Positions 12,695-22,528 of a stretch of DNA of 64,000 bases are shown here, one piece after another. The stretch is from the NCBI GenBank assembly GCA_032718475.1, contig JAUCBJ010005019.1, forward strand, positions 1 to 64,000, given 5' to 3'. The position numbers and the translations under genes are program-made. This DNA is from Nemertoderma westbladi (taxonomy: Eukaryota > Xenacoelomorpha > Nemertodermatida > Nemertodermatidae). Within the stretch, counting starts at the first letter, position 1. The number at the start of each line of letters is the position of its first letter. The notes under the pieces were generated by a model, which was not told the origin of the DNA, did no database searches, and worked only from the letters and a program-made list of their open reading frames with translations.

Positions 12695-13540
12695 GTAGGT
12701 CATTATACTGTATATACTGTAATATGCACTTACTGTACAGTATTCTCACCTCATTTCTCCCCGTATATGTAGGCTGCAAGTTAGCGTTGTTCAATGTTTT
12801 ACACTGAACGTAGGTTGGATTTAAGGGTATTTTTACGAACAATAATAAGGCGGGAAATTTCAAATTAAAATGGTAGATGATTGTGTGAAAGTGAAAGTAA
12901 CAGTACTCAGTAGGCCTACATCAGTATGATACATTGTGCTGATGAAGATTAGAACAGAACCGCCAAGATGACGTACAATATAAATGCTGTAGGCCTACAA
13001 AACGAAAGGGACAGTTATATCAGGATTATATTATACAGTACCATAATTAGAGACAGTTTTCACATTGGTTGCAGAGTCGGAACAGTCTGATTGTTTGTCT
13101 GTCTGCTTTTCTGTCTGACTTCATTTGACAATTAGACATACAAACGGTATAAAATATACAGTATAATCTAAACTATAGTAAATGCGAGGAAGGTATATGG
13201 TGGTGCCGAAGGGACTATGTGATATTTTTATTTATTTGCTAAAAAGTCGATCTTCTAATTTTACCATAATTATTATACAACATAATTATTATTGGTATTT
13301 TTGACCGATTGAGAGGTTTCATATTAGATAAAAGTATTAGTTATTATTTTACATATAATAGTTAATTATATATTTTATATATTTTTTTTATAGTAGATAA
13401 TCGTTAATGGTATAGTAGTTATAAGCCTTGCTACATGTATATTCAAAATTCAGAGAATTATAAGAAATCTGGCAACTGATATTTTAGTAATTTTAAAAAC
13501 ACTTTTAACATCATCCTCATTATTTTTTACAACCTTGCAG
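12695..13540 (+). other. GPCR intron 3 (helix 8 boundary)
   Basis: An 846-bp AT-rich intron with donor gtaggt and acceptor ccttgcag. No repeat family was recognised in it. Confidence 0.8.
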
Positions 13541-13796
13541 CAAATTTCGAAAACAATTTAGAAAATTGTGCTGTTGCGAACCAGATGTCAGCGACGCCGT
13601 TAAATATGATACATCTACAAGTTACCGGATGCAGCAGGAAAGCAGACGAGCTGAAATGAGGAGAAATTCCAGATTGGATGCCAAAGCGATGGCCAGACGA
13701 GGTTCGTCTGGCCCGCGCTATCGCCGCAGCGACGCCGGACTCAGTCTAACCGTACCGGGCCCAGTTGCCAAAACCATCGCTGAATCGGTTGCGTAG
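13541..13796 (+). CDS. TRHR: TRH receptor-like GPCR, last exon: helix 8 and C-terminal tail
   Basis: The first base completes serine; the frame then gives -KFRKQFRKLCCCEPD- (helix 8 followed by a cysteine triplet, a likely palmitoylation site, as in other class A receptors) and an 80-residue basic, polar tail. The tail ends in -TVPGPVAKTIAESVA- and TAG at 13794-13796. The four exons sum to a whole number of codons. The last 15 or so codons are the first unit of a 52-bp tandem array that continues past the stop, so the end of the tail may be evolutionarily recent or variable. Confidence 0.88.
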
Positions 13797-14210
13797 TTTT
13801 ACTGCACCTGGCCCGGTTGCCAAAACCATCGCTGAATCGGTTGCGTAGTTTTACTGCACCGGGCCCGGTTGCCAAAACCATCGCTGAATCGGTTGCGTAG
13901 TTTTACTGCACCGGGTCCGGTTGCCAAAACCATCGCTGAATCGGTTGCGTAGTTTTACTGCACCGGGCCCGGTTGCCAAAACCATCGCTGAATCGGTTGC
14001 GTAGTTTTACTGCACCGGGCCCGGTTGCCAAAACCATCGCTGAATCGGTTGCGTAGTTTTACTGCACCGGGCCCGGTTGCCAAAACCATCGCTGAATCGG
14101 TTGCGTAGTTTTACTGCACCTGGCCCGGTTGACAAACCCATCGCTGAATCGGTTGCGTAGTTTTACTGCACCGGGCACGGTTGACAAACCCATCGCTGAA
14201 TCGGTGCGTA
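13752..14210. repeat. 52-bp tandem array, 9 units, overlapping the GPCR stop codon
   Basis: The motif tgaatcggttgcgtag recurs at 13781, 13833, 13885, 13937, 13989, 14041, 14093, 14145 and (shortened) 14197, exactly 52 bp apart. Units 2-7 are nearly identical; the last two carry shared changes (gacaaaccc), and the final unit has lost one base. Unit 1 is coding, including the TAG stop; units 2-9 would lie in the 3' UTR. Because 52 is not a multiple of three, the array could not extend the reading frame cleanly. Confidence 0.95.
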
Positions 14211-14718
14211 GATTAATATCATTCACCAACAGCTAAATGTGTTCTAAAGATGTCATTACTGTATATGAAATACATATTCTTGAAATAACACTGTGTACGT
14301 ACAACAGTATAGTGCAGGTTTCACACATGAAAGTGGACCCAGCTGAATGTATATTTCATGTAAAATATTCAGTATCATACAGTAAGTACTGTGGTTGACT
14401 TAACAGCAAGTATGTCTATAGAATTGTAAAGTTTGAATCACCTGAATATTATTTTACAAAGAAAAACTTATATATTTCGAATAGTCTTAGGCCTATTATT
14501 CTTATTTCTCACTTGCCACTACTGGTAGTCCGGCAGATATTGCATTATACCTTGCATGGAAGTAATATTGTATAGTAAATGTATAAATAACTGATTCGGG
14601 TAGGTAATATTGTTGTCATCAATAATCCGACTGATGACCAACTGCCATTACTGAGAATTTTCCTAAAAATGACAACATTGTACTATGTACAGTACACCAG
14701 ATCATGAATTTATATATA
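14211..14718. other. Probable GPCR 3' flank, no further feature
   Basis: AT-rich sequence between the 52-bp array and the Tc1/mariner element, with several tactgta/tacagta words. No clear polyadenylation signal (aataaa) stands out. Confidence 0.4.
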
Positions 14719-15079
14719 CCTGATGTTCCATAATGATTCCCCCCCCCCCCCCCTGGCCAGCCAAAAGTGCCAGACATTCATCTTAGTGTAATATACCATT
14801 CGAACGATAATTTAATTCTGAGCCTGCATGCAAAAATTTAGGGACCAAAACAAAAGTATAAAAATTTTATAGACTATTCTTTAAACCAATCTTATTTTTC
14901 AATATTTTTTATTTAATCACAATTAAAAAATATACAATTTATCCAGCATTAGTCATCAGATTTGCAGTCCTGTTTAAACAGTTATTACTGCCTGACTGTA
15001 TTACAATATATTACAGTATTCAGTTACCGGTATTAGTGTTTCTTTAGTAATTTTATTGAATTAGTCCTAACCGAAGTAT

Positions 15080-16040
15080 TTAAAATGACAAGTTCCAGTT
15101 CTTCGATGACTCTGAAGAAAAGAGTATGGTTGACATGATCAGAGCTGTCACTTTATGAGAGTCTCGTTATTCTTTGGCAAATGGTTTGCAAATATCAAGG
15201 AAGTGGATCGCGGAGAAGATAATGCGTTGTGAAGCGAAACTGGAATCGAGATCCACACAATTGCGTGAAGGTGAAAACAACTGGAAGACCATTTTCTCTT
15301 TCACAAGAGTCTAAGTTGCCGAGTGTGCAGTCCACCCTAAGAAATCAGTGCGGGTCATCCAAAAAGAAATCGTTCTTAATCGTGGCAAAGTCAAAAGTAT
15401 TGGCTCCATCCACAGGAAACTTCAAAGGCAAGGGTTTAAATCCTTCCACATTGTTAAACATCCTCTTGTTACCGAACTAAACCGTTAGGATCGGCTTACA
15501 TTTTGTAATGTGGTTGTTGGTCTGTGGGATGAGATGGACTTTATGCATGTTGCCTGCAGTGATGAGTTCATAAGTTCTTTGTTTGGAAAGTGTGTAAACC
15601 AAACCATCAGAATGAAAGAATTTGGTCCCTGCGATTGTAGGATATTGATGATAGGTTCTCCATTCATCACATGCCTAACCGTCCAGAGTGTGTTGGATTT
15701 TTTATAATGTTTAAAGCTCGTACTGTAGGATGATGATTGTCATCAAAGATCAGGGACAGTTGTGGGATGGTGAATACTTTAGGCAAGTTATTCTTGCTGA
15801 GAAATGTTCTACCCTACTTAGACAACCCTGATAACGTAATAGAACCCAATGAGATGACCTTTCTTCGTGACCGTGCAGTATGTGACCGTGTAGTATGAAA
15901 GCTATAGCAAATCAGCAGTTGTTACTGGCGTCTGGTGTTGACTTCTTTGGAAACAATGAGTGGCCGGGAAATTCCCCTGACCTAAACCCAGCAGAGGTCT
16001 ATTGTCATGCAAGGCGTTCCAGACTTAATGATGATGGAAC
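15080..16040 (+). pseudogene. Broken Tc1/mariner transposase
   Basis: Several short frames in different phases together resemble an IS630/Tc1/mariner transposase. The frame at 15229-15480 covers a helix-turn-helix-like region (-NCVKVKTTGRPFSLSQES-). The frame at 15510-15707 carries -ACSDEFISSLFG-, matching the -SDE- block around the second catalytic aspartate. Near 15930-16000 is -SGVDFFGNNEWPGNSPDLNP-, the well-known block holding the last catalytic acidic residue. Frameshifts and stops separate the blocks and a hAT insertion cuts off the C-terminus, which resumes at 17920 with -TTRYE-. It is inactive. Confidence 0.85.
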
Positions 16041-17919
16041 CAGTGCCGGATTAACCTAAAGGCATAAAAGGCACGTGCCTTAGGGCCAACCGAAAATACG
16101 GGCCATTTTTTCTCAGCGAGTCATTCCTGTGAAAAAAATATTTTTATCTGGAGAATCCACATTTTTTCTCACTAAAATTTATAGAAAACAGCACGAAAGT
16201 GCATCTTTCGACTACTTTCTAACCCTAAATTTCTGATAGAAAGTGCAAAATTCTAGCTCAGTCGACCGATAGGTGCTGTGTTATTAGTTAGAGACCTGAT
16301 GGCAGGGAAATAATAAAACATGGGCAGTAAAACTTTAAAGTGCTAATTATGAACAATGGAGAATTTAATTTTATTTATTTGTGAGGAATTATTTGTAGTT
16401 ATGCTCTTTAAACTTTCAGGTACAACCAAATAATGACGTGGTGACATACTGGAAATACTGTACATAGTAAATGTATGGCGTGGAGATATGGTAGTGCGAA
16501 ATTATTATTATTTTTTTTGTATAAATATAGGCCCTAATAGATGAAAAAAAGGATTAATTAATTGTAGATAGAATAGTTGGTGATAAAAAAAAAACGTGTC
16601 AGAAATAACTTCTTGACACAAATTTAATTTAACCGAAATTCAGATGTTCTGCCCTCGTGTATTGAATTTTGCATTCGATGGCCTTTTAGGTGCATTTCCT
16701 GCAAAACCTAAAAGCATAATTGGGCAGCATAATTGAATTTGGTAAATTAAAATTAATGACAAAAGTACTTTTTTCCAAGACTGTTTTCTATCGGAGAACA
16801 TTACTTTCTCAGCAAGTCCAAATCTAGATCAGAAATATTATATCTTTGCACAAAGCCCACACTTTTGGTGTGTTATATTTCTCAGCAAGTCCTGTAAAGA
16901 TAACTAGGCCTACCGTGCAAAACCTACCCTACAGAATATAAATAACACATTCCCACGATCCGATCAAAATTGCTAAATGCCTACAGGAGCCTAGTCAGCC
17001 TTAAGGGGGCCAACTCTAACCACCACAAAATGAAATATTCAAAATTTGCACAATTTTTTTGTACTTTGATAGAAGGGCTTTCATAAGGTGATATCGGTAT
17101 TCAACATTGAATTATTTTTTGACCTCAAAACTGCTCTTTTCAACAACATATATATTGCTGATATTTATGACTCTCTGTATAAAACAACCTTTTTATCAGT
17201 TTGTCGATTTTGACTTTTTTCATCACTAAATTCTACTACTAAATTCTACTACTATTTTATTTTTTACTCAATTGCCATCAAACATAATATACCAAAATGT
17301 TCAGCAGCTTTAGGACTACTATCGTTGGTTTGGTAAAACATTGCCATTTGGATCTTCTAGAGCCGATTTTGTAACAATATTTTTTGCACCTAATTTTGAA
17401 AAAACCGACCTGCTCAAAAAGTGCCATATTTTTCGAACAAACGGTTTATGAATCTACCTATACTCAGTTTTCATACTGTAGTATATAAAAGATCACAGAT
17501 CATTGTGTTAAAGTTTCAGAATAGTAGCTTTATAAATTAAACAAATAGATTTTGGGTACTGTAATGCAGTAATGGTCCCATTAATATATTAAAAAATTAA
17601 AGCTTGAGAAATTCTACCAAAACCATTACACTTTTTATAGCAAAGGTTTTATACTGTATGCCGTTTAGTAATGTTACAATTCTTGATGAAAACTATTTTT
17701 GCAAAGTAGGCCTACTTATTATTAAAGTACTTAGTAGTTATTTGCAGTCAGTCATCCAACGAAAATACTTTATATTTCCTTCGCAACATTTTCACAATTT
17801 CAATTGTTTTTAGCAGCTTTTTATTTTGAAAGGGTTTGCGGAAAAATATCAATTTTCGGGCCATTTTTGGAAATTAGTAAAATGTGCCTTAGGGCCACCA
17901 GATGCTTAATCCGGCACTG
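16041..17919. mobile_element. hAT-type element, non-autonomous, nested in the mariner element
   Basis: The ends are perfect 14-bp inverted repeats cagtgccggattaa at 16041 and its complement ending at 17919. They are flanked by an exact 8-bp direct repeat gatggaac (16033-16040 and 17920-17927). CAGNG termini with an 8-bp duplication are diagnostic of hAT. A second inner word, tgccttagggcc, appears near both ends. No transposase-like frame is visible in the 1.88 kb, so it was presumably mobilised by another element. It lies in the mariner transposase and is therefore the younger insertion. Confidence 0.92.
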
Positions 17920-18331
17920 GATGGAACAACCCGATATGAGATACTCCAGAGCTGTTCGCAATGCAAATGAAGGAAACATAGATTTTTAATTCTGTGACTT
18001 ATTCAAAATGAACTCTACCAAACAAAACGGCCCTTTTAAGGGCCAACATCCTTTGCCTCTATCCATGAGCTCCCCGTGCTGCAAAGGGGAAACATGGCTG
18101 CAAAGCTGTTGACTAACACTGGATAAAATATATTTTTTAATTGTGATTAAATCAAAAATATTGAATAATAAGATAGGGTTAAAGAATAGTCTATAAAATT
18201 TTTATACTATTTATATTTTTGCAGGCAAGCTCAGAATTAAATTCTCTTTCGAATGATATATTACACTAAGATGCATGTCTGGCAGTTTTGGCTGGCCAGG
18301 GGGAGGGAATCATTATGGAACGAACACCCAG

Positions 18332-19275
18332 TATATATTGTTTTTTGAAGATACCTCCAGTCAGGTTAAATATAATGTATACAGTATTACAATGCTAAAA
18401 TGTAGTTAAGATTTATTTAAAATTAATGAACCAGCGCTATGCGTACGTTTTGTCCTATCAGGCCTCTTCAGTAGTGCTAACCAGTTCAGACAATTGCCCC
18501 TGACACTTACTCTCCCACCCATAATACAGTTGCATTAACTAACAGTTCAACGCCTTCTCACTCATACATCTGCCGGACAAGGTAGTAAACTGCATCGCTT
18601 GTTTATTTTGTACTTAAATTTAGTGCGAAGTTGTTACAATCTGGTTGACTACCGAACTCTATCTGTGGCTAGTGATAGAACTAAAAAATATACGGCCCAA
18701 TAAATGTGACATAGATTTGTACATTATTATTATAGGAAGACACAGATTTGTGACTTTTGTGCGCTAATTTTCTCATTAATTCCAAATGAAATTCCAATCA
18801 ATTATTCGGGACATGATACTTAACGCCGTATTAAACTGTAGATTGTACTGTGCTGTATTTATTGTATAATTATGCCATAATTGTGCTGCGCAAACTATAT
18901 TCGTTATTCTTACAAAAATTATCGTTAATAATATATTGTATATGTATATACAGTAGTTTAGTAGCCTAGCGAAAATTTTATGTTAAATTAGACTGTTAAA
19001 TTGGTGCAAATATGTACAATAAAGTATACCGGTACTTACTTAGCTGACGTAAAATATAATGTGATAAATTCGAATTACAATTAATAAATAATTGGCTACG
19101 TAAATAATCTAATTAACGTTCCGTAATATGGAATTTTTTTACAAGATAAACGATATGAATAGGAATAGGTACTTGCAGTGACTATTTACTGAAGTAATTG
19201 AGTTGATATGTTTCTACCATACAGTAGGCCTTTGTTCAAAACAGTTTTAAAAATATTATCTACAGTGTATATAAT
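18332..19275. other. Intergenic, no recognised feature
   Basis: AT-rich sequence with short palindromic words (tactgta, ccggta). No gene or classified repeat was recognised. Confidence 0.4.
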
Positions 19276-20150
19276 GGGAAGGTACTTAAAGAACAACACG
19301 ACCGAACACAGTCGAACACACTGCTAAAACTTCCGAAAACAATCGAACACAGTCGAAAATAGAAAGAGCACAAAAAAATAAAACCGGGTACAAACTTTTA
19401 GATAAAATTAGCCACGCGTTGCTTTTCTATAAGTAAATCCCCGAAATTATTGAATAAAATTGTCGCGAAATTAAATAATTTATTTCTTATCAGGTATCAT
19501 TTGTTGTGTACTCGCTCTACTGTACAACAAACTATGTAGGGAACCCTATCGGGTACCTGTCACATACTGTATACAGTATAGAAATAGCGGGTTAGCTAAT
19601 ACTGTAGCCCTGTTAGCCTGTGTACTGGATTAGCTTGGGATGGTACTGATTGTTGAGGATATGAATTAGGAAGTTAGGCCTACCACCGGTTACCGTACGT
19701 AAATGTACGTACATGACTTACGGTACTGGTACACCATAGGTACCGGTACCTACCTGTCTACTGCTGCACTGGAATACAAAGTGATGGATCCCCAGTAGGT
19801 ACCTACCCCACCCTGGCAGGTACCGGTGCTCCGGTATCTCTGGCCCGGTGCTAACCACACTTTACTTAGGCCTACTACAGTATTAGTTTAAATTATTAGT
19901 TGTAGACTTAGGCTAGGCCTAATCTGATAAGAAATGAATATTTAATTTCGCGACAATTTTATTCAATAATTTCGGGGATTTACTTATAGAAAAGCAACGC
20001 GAGGCTACTTTTATCCTTTAAGTTGATACCCAGTGTTATTTTTTGGTGCTCTTCCTATTTTAGACTGTGTTCGATTGTGTTCGGCATTTTTGGAGTGTGT
20101 TTGGATGTGTTCGACTGTGTTTTGTCGTGTTGCTCTTTAAGTACCTTCCT
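19276..20150. mobile_element. Foldback/MITE-like element with ~220-bp inverted arms
   Basis: About 19277-19498 is the approximate reverse complement of 19921-20150. Shared segments include ggtacttaaagarcaacacg at the outer ends, aaaagcaacgcg in the middle and aatttcgcgacaattttatt at the inner ends. Within the arms there are runs of cgaacacagt-like words. The 420-bp centre is rich in ggtacc/accggt palindromes. There is no coding capacity; the 66-codon frame at 20023 lies in the right arm and is ignored. No clear target-site duplication was found. Confidence 0.82.
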
Positions 20151-22528
20151 ATGTAAGGTCAAACAGGTTGCAGATTTGTATGTACTAATTTTGGCCAATA
20201 AGGGTTTTCTACTAGTAATTTGACACTATAAATTATTCCAATATTCCAGACTCCCATCATAAATTTGACCAAAATAAATTGTTTTGCTTGAAATATTTCC
20301 ATTAAACTAATACTGTATTTCTGGTGACACTGATTTATAGTACAGTAGGTGGTATTCGCACATGTACCGGTACATGCATGTAGTTCGCAACAAACTACTT
20401 TTTGATTAATATATTTACTGTTTTGGTTATTTGGTGTAGAGTACTACTGTAGTTTGCCGATTTATTGCTTAGTGATTTGATATTATTATATTTTTTTATG
20501 TTTCTGTGCAATTTGTAGTTTTTGTTAGTATTGTAAGCAGTTACTGTATACAACTCTATTACATCTAACTAAAAACAATAAACGAACTCACAGATGTCAG
20601 TCATCTTACAAGCAAGTTAAAGCAAACTTGTCAACGATGTTATTTTGGAACTGGTCAACATTTTCTTACCAAAATTACCGGAAACAATTGCACATCGGAT
20701 ACAAATTGTTGGATAAAATTGCACATCTGACACTTATATCTACTGTACAATAATTGTACAGTACAGTACATCATTTATCATTTGGCAACACGTTTGTTAG
20801 CTCCAAACTACCGTAAGTGCCAGTTGTCAAGATGACTACAAAAAGCATGGTTACAAGTCTTGAACGTTACATCACCTTAAATTCGTCACTCATTTAAACA
20901 TATTTAATAATAAATAACCTGTAGTTGTTACAGTATATTCATTGGTGCATGCAGTATTACGAATCGACTGTAGCCTACAACAGTACTGTACTGTTCAGTT
21001 AAACTACTAAATGTAGTACTAAATGTAAGTTTCTAAAAATTATTACAGTAGCTGATGTCACGGGCCTACTACAGGTTTAGCTGAAATTGGTCAGCAAGTA
21101 TTCGAATTTGTCGTGCTTGAATATAACGTGTTTGCCTTTATTCGGTATTCTATTTTGTTTATCTCTTATTTAAATTATTGCACATATTATTAATAAATAT
21201 TTTAGTGTATTTACAGTATTTCGCATTATTTACTTAATATAATAGATGGATGAATACATTTTAAGTTGTAACGCACTTTTCGTTTGGTTTTCCAGCCAAC
21301 TATCCAGTGTTAAAATATACATTCCATGACCTACTAATAATACGACCTGGCAAGCTGCAGCAGCCCACTTAATTTAGTGGGCCGAATTTGTTTTATTTGA
21401 AAACGGATGAATTATAGGGATAGTCAGAAACACTGTCGAGCGATATGGATGGACCAAAGAGGAAATGTCATGAGTTAAAAAATGTATTTGTGATGTAATG
21501 GATGTATATTGTTTTCTAATATCAACTACAATAGTAATCTTATGTACCTCACCAACACACCAATAAAGTTAACTCATCTACGTTGAGGACAACGTACTAA
21601 CCAATAACTCCTAAATAAGTCAAATACACCTTTAAGGAATTAGGTAAGAGGTGATAATTGATGTAGAACTAGGGCCCTACACTCAAGAATACACTCTACA
21701 CCCAATATCGACATCAATAAAATTATAAGGGCAACATCTGGTTAATCTACCGTTAGCACATTACTCATCTCTACACTAAATCAAGGCAATCCAAAAGCTG
21801 TAAAGGCGCCCTTATTAGAGATCATTGACCCTTCTTACTGTAGACATATAACTTCCACCTCCTTCAGTAATATTGCACATAAATGGACCTTTAGTTAATA
21901 TCAATACGAAATATCTATTCAGCCTCAACATACAATATTGTTTGCTCACTCTCAGTCAATGTATCCCTCAATCCTTCCCTCAATCACTATATCACGCTAT
22001 ATCTCACTTTATAGCCAATAGTACATCCTCGTTTATTACTGTACTCATATAATATCATCTTATGTATTTTTTACTTTCAAGTGTTATATGTTTACAAATC
22101 TAAAAACATTACGTAATTTTTCTTTGCACAAAACAATAACCACCACCAACTGAAGACAAGAACATAATTTACCAATAAACAAAACTGACATTTTGGAGGG
22201 AAATTTAAAACCAATTTAATATAAAATATACTTTATGGCTTTTTATCCAACACATACATCCTACATCCAAAACATGCAAGCAGTAAACCGTAGAACTACA
22301 ATAATTATCTTTATCTATAATACAGTATTATATTAATTTAACTCTTTACTTTACTTTATGATAATGGCGGATAAGTTTATAACGATTCAAGATAGACTCA
22401 TCGCGCTTTATATGACCTTTCTGGCCCAAACCCTGGGTCACCAGGGAGGCCAGATTGTGAGGGGGGGAGGGATTCTGGAGTTGGAGGCTACTCTCATGTT
22501 CCACCCCGACCAACAAAGCCATTGGTGA
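20151..22528. other. Intergenic, AT-rich; 5' flank of the long LINE-A copy
   Basis: No gene is seen. A short perfect hairpin gcccact/agtgggc lies near 21365-21385. A 53-codon frame from the ATG near 22364 (-MADKFITIQDRLIALY-) runs into the LINE-A 5' region and could be a remnant of an element's 5' end. The exact 5' end of LINE-A could not be fixed. Confidence 0.4.

Larger units (their letters stand above)
14719..18331 (+). mobile_element. Tc1/mariner-superfamily element with ~220-bp TIRs
   Basis: The ends are long inverted repeats: 14719 to about 14956 matches the reverse complement of about 18113-18331, including the words ccataatgattcc, tggccagccaaaa and ttaattgtgattaaa. Both ends adjoin TA (14717-14718 and 18332-18333), the expected target of this superfamily. 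The interior carries a broken transposase. A poly(C) run at 14739-14753 lies in the left TIR where the right TIR has only a G-rich run. The element is split by a hAT insertion at 16041-17919; without it the length would be about 1.7 kb. Confidence 0.88.

Noticed and set aside
13752-14210. Regularly spaced 52-bp repeats as a CRISPR-like array
   Set aside because: The units are directly tandem with no unique spacers, the first unit is the end of an animal GPCR gene, and the window is eukaryotic.
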